Shown: positions 17,970 to 26,714, numbered from the stretch's first letter. The stretch: DNA of 64,000 nt from Mesorhizobium loti (GCF_001510895.1 NZ_LPWA01000013.1:62001-126000); one strand, 5' to 3'. Numbers and translations are program-made. Notes: generated from the letters alone by a model not told the origin.

Positions 17970-18864
17970 TCAAAAACAAAGAGTTAGCCACATCCCCCAG
18001 AGGTGGCTACAAAAATATAGCCGGATTGTAGCCAGCAGCTCCGCTTTCCCTCCGGGGTCGCGTACCTTGTATTCAGCATCCTTCCAATGGCTGGAAACAA
18101 TGATTGCCAGCCGAAAAAAACCTGACATCCGGCGAAGCAAGATTCCCCGCCGTGCAGGTTGGACAAAGCGCGCAACTGTGGCGGAGCCAGTGGAGGAAAA
18201 AGCCCGTCTCTTCGAGACAGGCCTCGCGCGGCAACCGGACGATGGTTTTTCGGAGCAGAGCTCTCAGTTCGTATACACCATGGCTCCATGGCCCGGATGA
18301 CTCTGGTTATGACTTTCCGCGTCACCCTGAGCCTGTTCCCGCGTTGAGCGATTTGGCCCCATCCAGCCTCCTTTTACTCCGTCGCTGGGACAATCTTGGC
18401 AAAACGCATAATAAGTCGTCGCACCTTCTTGTGTGCTGTCAGTGCCATCTACGAAGGGGCCTCCGGTCTTCCAGGCGTCCGCCAAGCTATGTTCGCCGAA
18501 CTGGTCCGAGTCCTTTCCAAAGACGTCTTTCATTTCTTCATTTTCGGGCGCACCACCAGGCATGAGTCATCTCCAAAAAGCTGCTGTCGGGAAATTCCGA
18601 CCGACAAGCATACCTCGGAATCGTGCTAACGCCTGTGAAGTGCATCATGCCTTCTGGGGCATTCAGCCCCGTGGCAAGGTGAACAGCGGCCATCCGGCCT
18701 TTCGCGCAGGATGGCACGCAATTCCTAGCCCGGACCGCCCTTACCCATGTTAGCCCGCCACCCTCGGGTCCTCTCCATTGTCCTCCCCAAGAAAACGCGG
18801 AATTTTACGTTACCGCGCGGTGCCGGCCACGGACTCTACACAGGAAGGGACGAGCGAGAGTCCG
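17970..18864. other. Gene-poor stretch downstream of tRNA-Pro
   Basis: About 900 bp between the tRNA and the YbaK-type gene, visibly richer in A and T than the flanks. Near the tRNA is an inverted pair TAGCCAC/GTGGCTA (about 17986-18010). The only convincing coding unit is the small minus-strand gene at 18264-18563. Other short open frames here show no family resemblance. No integrase is recognisable and I saw no repeat of the tRNA 3' end in the window. An old integration scar is possible but not shown. Confidence 0.45.
18264..18563 (-). CDS. Small hypothetical protein, Cys-containing, acidic/Gly-rich
   Basis: A 99-aa soluble protein that I do not recognise. The start is well supported: GGAG lies about 8 bases before the ATG at 18563. 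The sequence is protein-like (MPGGAPENEEMKDVFGKDS, then WKTGGPFVDGTDSTQEG) with a CxxC pair in FCQDCPSD and a hydrophilic His/Asn-rich end. There is no signal peptide or membrane helix. It is the only credible gene in the AT-richer region next to tRNA-Pro, so acquisition by transfer is possible. The CxxC could bind metal, but that is speculation. Confidence 0.5.
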   Translation of the reverse strand: MPGGAPENEEMKDVFGKDSDQFGEHSLADAWKTGGPFVDGTDSTQEGATTYYAFCQDCPSDGVKGGWMGPNRSTREQAQGDAESHNQSHPGHGAMVYTN

Positions 18865-19323
18865 CTACTGGCACACATCGACCCATTTCGCCCCGGCAAG
18901 ATCCGCCATCCTTTGCGGCGCAATCCGCACAGCGGCGTTCGTCGCGCCGGCGGCGGGGACGACCTCGTCGAAGGCTCGTAGCGTCACGTCGCAAAAGACC
19001 GGCAGCGGCGCCGGCAGGCCGAAGGGGCAGACGCCGCCTGGCGGATGGCTGGTCGCGGCAAGCACCTGCTCGCCGTCGAGCATGCGCGGCTTGCCGCCGA
19101 GCGTGTCCTTGCACTTGCGGTTGTCGAGCCTGGCGGTGCCGCTGGTCACGACCAGCATGGTTTTTTCGCCGACGCGCAGGCAGATGGTCTTGGCGATCTG
19201 CGCCGGCATCACGCCATGCGCTTCCGCCGCCAGCGCCACTGTCGCCGAGCTCGCGTGGGTGACCACGACCTCGATGTCGGGCGCATGTTCGGCAAAGAAG
19301 GCGCGGACCGATTCTAAGCTCAT
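18865..19323 (-). CDS. YbaK/EbsC family aminoacyl-tRNA deacylase
   Basis: A 152-aa single-domain editing protein of the YbaK/ProRS-INS superfamily, which hydrolyses mischarged aminoacyl-tRNA in trans. The core motifs are visible: HASSATVALAAEAHGV, QIAKTICLRV (with the conserved Lys) and the GGVCPFGLP loop that holds the catalytic Gly-x-x-x-Pro element. I chose the ATG at 19323 (MSLESVRAFF), with GAGG at good spacing. The open frame extends further upstream without similarity. Substrate specificity within the family cannot be read from sequence. Confidence 0.87.
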   Translation of the reverse strand: MSLESVRAFFAEHAPDIEVVVTHASSATVALAAEAHGVMPAQIAKTICLRVGEKTMLVVTSGTARLDNRKCKDTLGGKPRMLDGEQVLAATSHPPGGVCPFGLPAPLPVFCDVTLRAFDEVVPAAGATNAAVRIAPQRMADLAGAKWVDVCQ

Positions 19324-19437
19324 GAGCGAAACCTCGTCAGGCATGTTGACCGACGCCGCCGATTCGCGGCGCCGATCGGGATTGACACATGGCGTCTCGG
19401 CTGCCGGCAAGAGCCAGGAACCATGCGTCGAAGGTGC

Positions 19438-19470
19438 AAAAAAGCCCGCCAGGCGAGGCCGTGGCGGGCT
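19438..19470 (-). terminator. Intrinsic terminator of the XRE regulator gene
   Basis: On the minus strand an 8-bp GC-rich stem (AGCCCGCC/GGCGGGCT, arms at 19443-19450 and 19463-19470) is followed by a run of six T. It lies just after the XRE gene stop. Confidence 0.85.
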
Positions 19471-19495
19471 CTTCATGCGGACGCTTCTTGCGTCT

Positions 19496-19762
19496 CTATT
19501 GCTGTGTGGGCCGATTCTCTTCGGTCGGCACCGTGATCAATTCCTCTTCCGGCACTTGCAGCGCGGAAGCGATTCGTCTGAGCTTGGCGGGGTCGGCGTC
19601 CTTGCCGTCCTCGATGTCGACGATCTCGCCCACGGCCAGGCCGCAGGTCAAGGAAAGCTCCTCGATCGTATATCCCCTCGTTTCGCGCACGGCCTTCAGC
19701 GGATTGAGGCCGTTCGCGGCAATGATGTTGTTGGAAACAGCGTTTCGTGCGGTGTTGGGCAT
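19496..19762 (-). CDS. XRE-family helix-turn-helix protein
   Basis: An 88-aa DNA-binding protein. The Cro/C1-type HTH runs from about residue 20 to 75: NPLKAVRETRGYTIEELS (helices 1-2), CGLAVGEIVDIEDGKD (turn and recognition helix) and KLRRIASALQVPEEELI (helices 4-5). The start at 19762 has AAGGAG seven bases upstream. There is no toxin partner next to it: the neighbours are the YbaK gene on the same strand and a divergent exported-protein gene. It is likely a stand-alone regulator whose targets are unknown. Confidence 0.85.
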   Translation of the reverse strand: MPNTARNAVSNNIIAANGLNPLKAVRETRGYTIEELSLTCGLAVGEIVDIEDGKDADPAKLRRIASALQVPEEELITVPTEENRPTQQ

Positions 19763-20067
19763 GGCAACTCCTTGGGATGAAACAAGACAGATGAAATGTG
19801 GCGTTGCCTGAGACGGGCGGAGAATGGCCGTTAACGATTGATTTGCCAAGAGGGGCCGTTACGACCGTCACGCCATCGTGAACCGGTCCCGCCGGCCGGA
19901 GGCCGAGGCTCAGGCCAGAAATATGTAAGGTGGCGCGACGCCCAATCAAGTTCTTTTGAAGCGCTGAGGGCCGGAACCGCCGGCTTTTTGCCTGCCCCAA
20001 TTCGTTAGGTTTCTGTCGCTTGAGTCGACGGCGGGCGGCGTCAAACCCTTTGGAAGGATCGGATGCC
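19763..20067. other. Divergent intergenic region
   Basis: About 305 bp between the XRE gene and the exported-protein gene. It must hold both promoters. I see a short GCCGG/CCGGC hairpin followed by five T near 19968-19990 but no clear sigma-70 boxes and no credible small gene. Confidence 0.4.
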
Positions 20068-20667
20068 ATGAAACTGAAGTTATTCGCGATCGTGCTCGGC
20101 ACGATTTCATGTTTTGCCGTTTCGGCGCAGGCCGAGAACGTGCGCGTGCGCGGCACGGTGGTCGACCTCGCCGGAACGGCGCTGACGGTGAAAGCCCACA
20201 ACGGCAAGACCGATACGGTCACCCTTGCTCCCGACTGGATGATCTCCGGCGTCGCCAAGGCATCGGCCGCCGATATCAAGCAGGGCGATTTCCTCGGCAT
20301 TGCATCGGTGTCCAAGGCCGACGGCGGCAGCGGCGCGCTGGAAGTCGTGATCTTCCCCGCCGCATTGAAGGGCACCGGAGAAGGCGACCGCGATTGGGAT
20401 TTGCAGCCCAACAGCCGGATGACCAACGGCACTGTCGCTGACGTGACCGAGATTAACGGACGAACCGTGACGCTCACCTATAGCAATGGCCAGAAGAAAG
20501 AGATCGCCATTCCGCAATCGACGCCGATCGTGAAATTCGCGACCGCCAAGCCGGCGGACCTCAAGCCGGGCATGGCGGTTTTCGTCAGCGCCGAGCGCGG
20601 CGGCGACGGCAAGCTCGTCTCGCGCCGCGTGGTGGTCGGCAATCACGGCATCGCCCCGCCGATGTGA
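20068..20667 (+). CDS. Exported protein of unknown function
   Basis: A 199-aa protein with a signal peptide (MKLKLFAIVLGTISCFAVSAQA, cleavage predicted after residue 22). The mature part has two similar beta-rich blocks. Each pairs a VRGTVVDLAGTALTVK- or GTVADVTEINGRTVTLTY-type strand with a later DIKQGDFLGI or DLKPGMAVFV strand. This duplicated, OB-like arrangement resembles DUF5666-type domains, so a small periplasmic binding role is possible. Homologues are sometimes labelled as transporter components without support. The ATG at 20068 follows GGAAGGA. Confidence 0.7.
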   Translation: MKLKLFAIVLGTISCFAVSAQAENVRVRGTVVDLAGTALTVKAHNGKTDTVTLAPDWMISGVAKASAADIKQGDFLGIASVSKADGGSGALEVVIFPAALKGTGEGDRDWDLQPNSRMTNGTVADVTEINGRTVTLTYSNGQKKEIAIPQSTPIVKFATAKPADLKPGMAVFVSAERGGDGKLVSRRVVVGNHGIAPPM

Positions 20668-20725
20668 GCGAAAAGGCCGGCATACCGGCCGGCATGTTTC
20701 AAAAGGTCATGGTGCCACGCCATCC

Positions 20726-20751
20726 GTTGCGCGTCCTTTCGGACGCGCAAC
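20726..20751. repeat. Perfect 11-bp hairpin (GTTGCGCGTCC)
   Basis: An 11-bp inverted repeat with a TTTC loop, in the leader region of the His-rich peptide gene and after the exported-protein stop. There is no T-run, so it is more likely a repeat or transcript-stabilising hairpin than a terminator. A weaker GGCCGG hairpin lies just before it, near 20676-20694. Confidence 0.6.
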
Positions 20752-20907
20752 GCCGTCGAAGTTCAGCCGGAAACAATCCAGAAACAAAAATCTACAGTCC
20801 GGAAAAAGTGTCGAAAAAATCGAGGAGGATAGTCCCGATCGCGAGGCTTGGGTCACCGATTTGGTGCGGTGAATCTCGGAACGCCCGCGTAAAAAGGAAA
20901 CGAAGTC

Positions 20908-21099
20908 ATGAAGAAGTCCCTCCTCTCCGCGCTCGGGCTGGCTCTGGCCCTGGCGTTCACGATGCCGATCCTCGGCACGACCAGCGCCGATGCGGCTCCG
21001 GTGAAGAAGCATCACCATCATCACCGCAAGCATCATCACCGGCACCACCACCACCATCATCATCGTCACCACCACAAGGTGGCTGCGAAGAAGGCCTGA
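20908..21099 (+). CDS. Exported histidine-rich small protein
   Basis: A 63-aa protein with a clear signal peptide (MKKSLLSALGLALALAF, cleavage likely after SADA at about residue 29). The remaining roughly 34 residues contain 18 His in blocks of 5, 3, 7 and 3, separated by Arg or Lys, and end VAAKKA. AAGGAAACG precedes the ATG. Such a tail would bind transition metals such as Ni, Zn or Cu in the periplasm; that follows from composition, not from a known family. No metal transporter or metalloenzyme gene is adjacent. Confidence 0.78.
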   Translation: MKKSLLSALGLALALAFTMPILGTTSADAAPVKKHHHHHRKHHHRHHHHHHHRHHHKVAAKKA

Positions 21100-21571
21100 T
21101 CCTTTCCTCTTTTGCCGATGGGAAGGCCGGCCTTTGTTGACCGGGTGCGGTCTTCCCGTCGGATTTTCGCTTTGCAGGCCAAGCCCACCAGCTTCGGCGT
21201 CAGCCGCGACCTCGTCGTTACAATCCCGACTTCTCGTCCGCACCTGATGCGCGTCATCACGGCGCGCTGCCTGACTATGCCCGGCGGCCATTGCGCTGGC
21301 GCCGGTGCATTGGCGGCGACCTTGATCATGCAAGGGTCGATTTCCTGTAAGGATCGATTTTCTGCCGGATGCCCAGCCCGCGCTGCTACCGAATCCTTCG
21401 TCTGACACCTTCCAAACAACGCCCGCCATCTGCCAGGCGAAAAAAATCGCTCGGGATATGAACCTTCCCATTGGACGCGACACCAAGCGGTCATGGGCGC
21501 CACGAAGGCGCTCCTCAACCAACCGGGACGCCAGGAAGGCGATCCCAACAACCAATGGAAGGAAATGCTCA
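21100..21571. other. Intergenic region with no recognisable gene
   Basis: About 470 bp between two small exported-protein genes. I see no family-like reading frame, terminator or RNA gene. A duplicated word, AAGGGTCGATTTCCTG / AAGGATCGATTTTCTG, occurs near 21330-21365. The region probably carries the promoter of the downstream gene. Confidence 0.4.
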
Positions 21572-21832
21572 ATGACCAACTTCAAGCGTATCGCGCTCGC
21601 CGCCGCCCTCGTCGTTTCGGCCTTCGGCTCGGTTTCCGCCCCGGCCTTCGCCGGCATTCTTCCCAGCAACGACGGCGCTGTCTGCAAGGGCCATGGCGCC
21701 TGCGTGGTGCTGCAGCTCAATTGCAAGGGCAAATATGTCGACGGCACCGACTCCAGCGGCACCGTCTATGGCAAGTGCCGCCCGGCGACGGCTCAGGTCG
21801 ACCCGAAGAGCCGGATCAAGCTCGCCGACTGA
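21572..21832 (+). CDS. Small exported protein with conserved-looking Cys residues
   Basis: An 86-aa protein with a signal peptide (MTNFKRIALAAALVVSAFGS, cleavage after APAFA at about residue 27). The mature part is about 59 residues with four Cys (VCKGHGACVV, LNCKGK, YGKCRP), consistent with two disulfides in the periplasm. GGAAGGA lies eight bases before the ATG at 21572. I do not recognise the family. A strong terminator follows at 21881-21911. Confidence 0.68.
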   Translation: MTNFKRIALAAALVVSAFGSVSAPAFAGILPSNDGAVCKGHGACVVLQLNCKGKYVDGTDSSGTVYGKCRPATAQVDPKSRIKLAD

Positions 21833-21880
21833 TCGGGGCCAGAGCCTGTTTCATCCCGATGAAATCGGGAGGGGACACGG

Positions 21881-21911
21881 AAATGGCGGCCGTCGCGAGC
21901 GGCCGCCATTT
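21881..21911. terminator. Bidirectional intrinsic terminator
   Basis: A perfect 12-bp stem (AAATGGCGGCCG and its complement) around a 7-nt loop, with T-rich sequence on the plus side. It lies between the small exported-protein gene and the convergent DUF883-like gene and can serve both. Confidence 0.85.
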
Positions 21912-21933
21912 CTGTTTCGCAGTCCGGTGAAAG

Positions 21934-22230
21934 TCAGCGCCGGCTGATGAGAAGGCCGGCAAGCAGCCCGACCGCGACCAGCCCCACGGCGGCCGCGGTG
22001 GCCGGATGATCGCGCGCGATGCGCTCGAGCGTCCTGCCCCTGCGCCTGATTGCCGGCAGCGTCTCATGGAGGCGTTCGGCGAGTTGCGAATAATAATCGG
22101 ACGCCGCCTCTCGGCCGTCCTCGTAATAGGCGTCGCCGCGTTTGGCGAGGGCTTCCCTGAGATCGTCGAACTGCCGCGCGAGCGCCGCAAACCGCTTGTC
22201 CAGATCGTGATCGGCCGCAAACAACGCCAT
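21934..22230 (-). CDS. DUF883/ElaB-YqjD-like membrane-anchored protein
   Basis: A 98-aa protein with a charged, helical N-terminal part (residues 1-70, DLDKRFAALARQFDDLREAL). A single C-terminal membrane helix, TAAAVGLVAVGLLAGLLI, ends in RR. This plan, together with the RDHPATAAAVG entry into the helix, matches the DUF883/YqjD group of tail-anchored inner-membrane proteins, some of which bind ribosomes in stationary phase in E. coli. Function here is inferred from architecture only. The likely start is the ATG at 22230. Confidence 0.72.
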   Translation of the reverse strand: MALFAADHDLDKRFAALARQFDDLREALAKRGDAYYEDGREAASDYYSQLAERLHETLPAIRRRGRTLERIARDHPATAAAVGLVAVGLLAGLLISRR

Positions 22231-22334
22231 GCCAGGTATCCTTCCTCTGCAGAGAAGGCCTAACGCGTGGGCGCGACGCAGTTCCGACTCTCAGCAGCGC
22301 TGACCGCTCAGGTCGCAGGGCCGGCGATCGAAGC

Positions 22335-22874
22335 TCAACGCACCTGGTCGAGCAGGCGTTTGCACTCCAGGAGGTCAAACAGCGCTTCCTGCAGCAAGGC
22401 CCGGTTATCGCGCGACAATTTCGAGGAGTCCGGCTGCACGGGACCTTCGTCGTCGCCCTTGCCGAGGCCGAAGAAACGACGGCTGGGCTTCACCTTGGGC
22501 TGGCCGACAAGCGCATCCTCGTCGCCGCGCGGCTGGGCGGCCGCGGTCAGCGGCACCTGATCGGCCTGCCGGCGTTGCGCGATCGCCTCGACCGCGGCCA
22601 TGTCGCCATTGCCGATGGCGACCAGGAAATGGTTGCCATTCTCGCGCAGCAGCTTCTGCACGCCTTTGATCGTGTAGCCCTGATCGTAGAGCATGTGCCG
22701 GATGCCCTTGATCAGCTCGACATCCTGCGGCCGGTAGTAACGGCGGCCGCCACCGCGCTTCATCGGCTTGATCTGGTTGAAGCGCGTTTCCCAAAAACGC
22801 AGCACATGCTGCGGCAGATCGAGATCTTCCGCGACTTCGCTGATGGTGCGGAAGGCATCGGGGCTCTTGTCCAT
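22335..22874 (-). CDS. MerR-family transcriptional regulator
   Basis: A 179-aa regulator with an N-terminal winged helix-turn-helix (about residues 8-78: [20 protein letters not shown], then [19 protein letters not shown]). The C-terminal half is variable and low in complexity, with GLGKGDDEG and a final coiled helix. It lacks the Cys pattern of metal-sensing MerR proteins. A MerR-like gene right downstream of ihfA is a common alphaproteobacterial arrangement. The target is unknown. Confidence 0.88.
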   Translation of the reverse strand: MDKSPDAFRTISEVAEDLDLPQHVLRFWETRFNQIKPMKRGGGRRYYRPQDVELIKGIRHMLYDQGYTIKGVQKLLRENGNHFLVAIGNGDMAAVEAIAQRRQADQVPLTAAAQPRGDEDALVGQPKVKPSRRFFGLGKGDDEGPVQPDSSKLSRDNRALLQEALFDLLECKRLLDQVR

Positions 22875-23003
22875 GGGCGAATCCTCACGCTGGACGACGA
22901 TCCGGCACTTATGCCGAATCGAGCCTTATTTCAGCGATTTATGAAACGATATTCAAGCCCGGCGTCAAACTGACGGCGGTTTTCAACCGTATTTGCCGGC
23001 GCG

Positions 23004-23326
23004 TTATTTGCCGCCCTTGGCCTTGCTGTTCTGGTGCGAGCGCAGGATGCGGTTCTTCAGCACGTTCGACGACTTGAAGGTCATCACCCGGCGCGGCAGG
23101 ATCGGCACTTCCTCGCCGGTCTTCGGATTGCGACCGATGCGCTCATTCTTGGAGCGGACATGGAAGGTCGCGAAGGACGACAGCTTCACCGTTTCACCGC
23201 GAACGATGGCTTCGCAAATTTCATCCAGCACGCCTCGACGAGCTCGGCCGATTCAGTTCGCGACAAACCAACCTTGCGGTAAACGGCTTCGGCAAGGTCG
23301 GCACGCGTAAGTGTCTTTCCCCCCAT
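23004..23326 (-). pseudogene. ihfA: Integration host factor alpha subunit, frameshifted in this sequence
   Basis: IHF-alpha is the DNA-bending half of the IHF heterodimer. The first 31 or so codons ([20 protein letters not shown], then [11 protein letters not shown]) read in one frame. The rest ([31 protein letters not shown], the beta-arm proline and [12 protein letters not shown]) reads in another. Inserting one C on the plus strand next to 23231 restores a standard protein of 107 residues. The body is otherwise perfect, which argues for a consensus error rather than gene loss. It lies between fabH and merR in the usual order. Confidence 0.92.
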
Positions 23327-23429
23327 GCAACCGTCCCATCAGCTCAAAAAACGTAAATCGATACAGCCAGCGGCAGAGCCTAAGTAATTGATCCGGCAAG
23401 GTCAAGGACCGAACCCGCGCGTTCGGCAC

Positions 23430-24401
23430 TTACCAGCGGAGCAACACCGCGCCCCAAGTGAAACCTCCGCCCATCGCCTCGAGCAGAACCAGGTCGCCCT
23501 TCTTGATGCGGCCGTCGGCGACGGCCACCGACAAAGCGAGCGGCACGGAGGCAGCCGAGGTGTTACCGTGCAAATCGACGGTGACCACCACTTTCTGTTC
23601 GGCAATCCCGAGCTTCTTGGCGGAAGCGTCAATAATCCGTTTATTGGCCTGATGCGGCACGAACCAGTCGAGGTCTTCCGCCGTGATGCCGGCGTCAGTG
23701 AAGGTTGCCTCGATGACGTCGGTGATCATGCCGACCGCGTGCTTGAACACCTCGCGGCCTTCCATCTTGAGATGGCCGACCGTGCCCGTCGTCGATGGGC
23801 CGCCGTCGACGAAAAGCTTCTCCTTGTGGGCGCCATCCGAGCGCAGGCTGGCCGCCAGCACGCCGCGATCGGCGATGCCGCCCGTCCCCTCCGCGGCTTC
23901 GAGCACAACGGCCCCGGCGCCGTCGCCGAAAAGCACGCAAGTCGATCGATCGCTCCAGTCGAGGATGCGCGAGAAGGTTTCCGAACCGATCACCAGCACG
24001 CGCTTTGCCAGGCCGCCGCGGATATAGAGGTCGGCGGTGGCGACGGCATAGACGAAGCCGGAACACACGGCCTGCATGTCGAAGGCAAAGCCGTGATGCA
24101 TGCCGAGCCGATTCTGGATATCCACCGCGGTCGCGGGAAACGTGTTGTTGGGCGTCGACGTCGCCAGCACGATCAGGTCGATGTCGGCAGGCGTCAGACC
24201 GGCACTGTCGAGCGCGGCGCGCGCCGCGGCCTCGCCCAGCGAGGCCGTCGTCTCGTCATCGGCCGCGACGTGGCGCTGGCGAATGCCGGTGCGCTGGACG
24301 ATCCACTCGTCGGAGGTCTCGACCATGCCTTCGAAGTCGGCATTCTTCATGATGCGGCGGGGCAGCGCGGCACCGTTGCCGCGCACGACTGATCTGATCA
24401 A
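23430..24401 (-). CDS. fabH: 3-oxoacyl-ACP synthase III
   Basis: A 323-aa condensing enzyme that starts fatty acid synthesis from acyl-CoA and malonyl-ACP. The catalytic triad is visible: Cys in DMQAVCSGF, His in WFVPHQAN and Asn in [10 protein letters not shown]. The [14 protein letters not shown]-terminus is standard. Translation starts at TTG 24401, preceded by AGGAA, 9 bp after the plsX stop; no in-frame ATG retains the N-terminal strand. It forms the conserved operon DUF177-plsX-fabH-ihfA-merR. Confidence 0.95.
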   Translation of the reverse strand: MIRSVVRGNGAALPRRIMKNADFEGMVETSDEWIVQRTGIRQRHVAADDETTASLGEAAARAALDSAGLTPADIDLIVLATSTPNNTFPATAVDIQNRLGMHHGFAFDMQAVCSGFVYAVATADLYIRGGLAKRVLVIGSETFSRILDWSDRSTCVLFGDGAGAVVLEAAEGTGGIADRGVLAASLRSDGAHKEKLFVDGGPSTTGTVGHLKMEGREVFKHAVGMITDVIEATFTDAGITAEDLDWFVPHQANKRIIDASAKKLGIAEQKVVVTVDLHGNTSAASVPLALSVAVADGRIKKGDLVLLEAMGGGFTWGAVLLRW

Positions 24402-24410
24402 GGTTCGTTC

Positions 24411-25481
24411 CTATTCCTCGGCGTCGACGGCGACGCCGGATTTCCTGTTTGCCTGGGCAGTCGGATTGCGCGCATGGAACAGATCGAGGTCGGCCTCGAT
24501 CCGGTCAAGCAGATTGTTGCGCACCATGTCGTAGCCGAGCTCGATCGCCGCCGCGAAGCCGTCCGAATCGGCGCCGCCGTGGCTCTTCACGACGATGCCG
24601 TTCAGGCCCAGGAAGACGCCGCCATTGGAGCGCCCGACATCCATCTTCTCGCGCAGGCGGTCGAAGGCGCCCTTGGCGAAGACATAACCGATCCTGGCCA
24701 TCAGCGTGCGGCTCATGGCGGCGCGCAGGTAGCCGGCGATTTGCCTCGCCGTGCCCTCCGCGGTCTTGAGCGCGATGTTGCCGGCAAAGCCCTCGGTCAC
24801 GACCACGTCGACCGTGCCCTTGCCGATGTCGTCGCCCTCGACGAAGCCGCGGTAGTTCATCGAAGCCATGTTGGCTTCGCGCAGCATGCGCCCGGCCTCC
24901 TTGACCTCCTCCTGGCCCTTGATCTCCTCGACGCCGACATTGAGCAGGCCGACGCTCGGCCGCTCGATGCCGAACACCGAGCGCGCCATGCCGGTGCCGA
25001 GGATGGCGAAATCGACGAGTTGATGCGCATCCGCGCCGATGGTGGCGCCGACGTCGAGCACTATGCTCTCGCCGCGCGTCGTCGGCCAAAGCGCCGCGAT
25101 CGCCGGGCGGTCGATGGTGGCCATGGTGCGCAGGCAGAATTTCGACATCGCCATCAGCGCGCCGGTGTTGCCGGCCGAGATGCAGGCCTGCGCGGCGCCA
25201 TTCTTCACCGCCTCGACCGCCTTCCACATCGACGACTTCCAGCGGCCGTGGCGCAGCGCCTGGCTCGGCTTGTCGTCCATCCTCACCGCGATCTCGCAAT
25301 GGATGAACTCGCTGACCTCGGCCAGCTTGGGGAACTTGGCCAGTTCGGGACGCACGGCGTCCTCGCGGCCATAGATGACGAAGCGGATGTCAGGGCGGCG
25401 GATGGCGACCGTCATCAGCGCCGGGATGACGACGCCTGGTCCGTGATCGCCGCCCATGGCATCGATGGAAATCCTGATCAC
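24411..25481 (-). CDS. plsX: Phosphate acyltransferase PlsX
   Basis: A 356-aa enzyme converting acyl-ACP to acyl phosphate for phospholipid synthesis. Signatures include [18 protein letters not shown] at the N-terminus, [36 protein letters not shown] and [16 protein letters not shown]. The start codon is GTG at 25481; it has only weak ribosome-binding features, but the similarity begins there. It is cytoplasmic or peripheral at the membrane. The stop lies 9 bp before the fabH start, so the two are co-translated. Confidence 0.95.
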   Translation of the reverse strand: MIRISIDAMGGDHGPGVVIPALMTVAIRRPDIRFVIYGREDAVRPELAKFPKLAEVSEFIHCEIAVRMDDKPSQALRHGRWKSSMWKAVEAVKNGAAQACISAGNTGALMAMSKFCLRTMATIDRPAIAALWPTTRGESIVLDVGATIGADAHQLVDFAILGTGMARSVFGIERPSVGLLNVGVEEIKGQEEVKEAGRMLREANMASMNYRGFVEGDDIGKGTVDVVVTEGFAGNIALKTAEGTARQIAGYLRAAMSRTLMARIGYVFAKGAFDRLREKMDVGRSNGGVFLGLNGIVVKSHGGADSDGFAAAIELGYDMVRNNLLDRIEADLDLFHARNPTAQANRKSGVAVDAEE

Positions 25482-25611
25482 GCGGTGTTTTTCTCACGGT
25501 TTGCCTGGCTGGCGGCGTGCGCCTGCCGAGGTAAGGGGGCTCGCGAAGGTTCGGCGAAAATAGCGGTTTTGGGCAGCCGCACAACCAACTTTTCCAAAAT
25601 CCCGGCCGCCT

Positions 25612-26160
25612 TCAGGATTTTCCGAGCAGCGAACGCAGCTTTTTCTGGAATTCGCTTTCCTCAGGCTGATCGTCGCCCTCGGCCTCGAGCGAGGCTCCGG
25701 GCTTGCGCGGATAAGGATCGATCGCCAGACCGAAAAATTGCTCGGCGAGCGCACCGACATCGATGGTGTCGCCGGAAAACGTTTCGGGACTGTCCGGTCC
25801 GTCGGCATCGAGAACGATCTCACCGCCGCCCTCGAACCCCTCGCGTCCGAGCTTCGACTGCTCCGGCAAGAAGAGCGCCTCGACAGGCTCGTCGATATGG
25901 GCTGCCACCGGATCGAGAGTGACGATGCAGGCCTGGGTGATATCGGCTTCGACGCGACCGCTAACCTTGACGCCGTTGCGTTTCCAGGACGCCACCAGGA
26001 GTTCGGCACGGTAGCTCTCGACCGAGAGCAGGTCGTATTCAGCGGCAAGGGCCGCGCGCTGGCGTTCGTCGGCCTCGATCACAACCGGCAAGCCCTTTTG
26101 CGGCAGGCGGGTGACGTTGGCGACGAAAGATACGGGGCTCTGCGGTTCGGCGTGTTTCAT
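25612..26160 (-). CDS. DUF177 (YceD) family protein
   Basis: A 182-aa protein of the DUF177/YceD family, linked to 23S rRNA accumulation in E. coli and usually found beside rpmF or plsX. Seen here are the central beta strands (YRAELLVASWKRNGVKVSG), the conserved QACIVTLDPVAAHIDEPVE with its Cys, and the acidic DSPETFSGDTIDVGALAEQF segment. The start at 26160 has AAGGAGG upstream. It heads the plsX-fabH group after the bc1 chaperone gene, 11 bp downstream of that gene's stop. Confidence 0.88.
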   Translation of the reverse strand: MKHAEPQSPVSFVANVTRLPQKGLPVVIEADERQRAALAAEYDLLSVESYRAELLVASWKRNGVKVSGRVEADITQACIVTLDPVAAHIDEPVEALFLPEQSKLGREGFEGGGEIVLDADGPDSPETFSGDTIDVGALAEQFFGLAIDPYPRKPGASLEAEGDDQPEESEFQKKLRSLLGKS

Positions 26161-26171
26161 TCTCGCCTCCT

Positions 26172-26714
26172 TCACACGGCTCCGGCGACCGGGAACGCCA
26201 CGGTGCCAGCCGCGATCGATTCGGTCGACTGCGCGGCAAGCTGCCGGGATGCCGCGGAAACATAACTCGCCAGCAGCGGCGCCTCGATCCACTCGCCGGC
26301 ATCGGGCCTGACGTTACGGGCGAGTGCCGTGCTGAGGGCGGCGCGATCGTCGTCCCGCAAGGCGTCGTCATAAGCCGCGGTGCGGCCATAGAACATCTTT
26401 GCCAGCTTCTTCATGCGCTTCGGTACGCCGACATCACTGATGCCCAGTTCCCTAAGCGAATGGTCGACATCGAGGAAGAACTCGTCGATCAGCACCTGCG
26501 CGATCTCAGTAGCCGCGCCGCCCTCCCCGCGCAGCCGGTGCTGGAACAGGAACATATGCAGCGCCAGCATCTCGAAGCGGCCGAGCGGCGTATCCGGCAC
26601 ATTCCAGTCGGAATAAAACACGGTTTGCCGCGCCGCCGCCACGATTTGTGCGTAGAGCGCCTCCGTGATGGCGCGGTTGGCATGACGTTCGCGGCCAAAA
26701 AGGCGCTGGAACAT
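26172..26714 (-). CDS. Ubiquinol-cytochrome c chaperone family protein (CBP3-like)
   Basis: A 180-aa protein of the ubiquinol-cytochrome c chaperone family, which assists assembly of the bc1 complex. The N-terminus MFQRLFGRERHANRAITEAL, the LALHMFLFQHRL helix and the DVGVPKRMKKLAKMFYGR segment are family hallmarks. I chose the ATG at 26714, where similarity begins; the frame stays open 18 codons further. It is divergent from bamE, and the pair is frequent in alphaproteobacteria. Confidence 0.88.
   Translation of the reverse strand: MFQRLFGRERHANRAITEALYAQIVAAARQTVFYSDWNVPDTPLGRFEMLALHMFLFQHRLRGEGGAATEIAQVLIDEFFLDVDHSLRELGISDVGVPKRMKKLAKMFYGRTAAYDDALRDDDRAALSTALARNVRPDAGEWIEAPLLASYVSAASRQLAAQSTESIAAGTVAFPVAGAV

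Noticed and set aside
17984..18325. Minus-strand open frame ending next to the tRNA, considered as an integrase remnant
   Set aside because: No tyrosine-recombinase motif (R..HxxR..Y) can be seen, and it overlaps the better-supported small gene.
19763..20067. Toxin gene partnering the XRE regulator
   Set aside because: No open frame with toxin features lies on either side of the XRE gene within a plausible operon distance.
19473..20477. Minus-strand open frame of 334 codons spanning two regions
   Set aside because: It crosses the real exported-protein gene antisense and the XRE gene out of frame; no ribosome-binding site or motif.
20998..21082. CAC/CAT-rich tract considered as a simple-sequence or CRISPR-like repeat
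   Set aside because: It is codon repetition of His in a gene with a signal peptide; there are no spacers. No CRISPR array was seen anywhere in the window.
20707..21762. Minus-strand open frame of 351 codons containing a Met/Val-rich stretch
   Set aside because: The stretch is the antisense of the His codons of the His-rich peptide; no other support.
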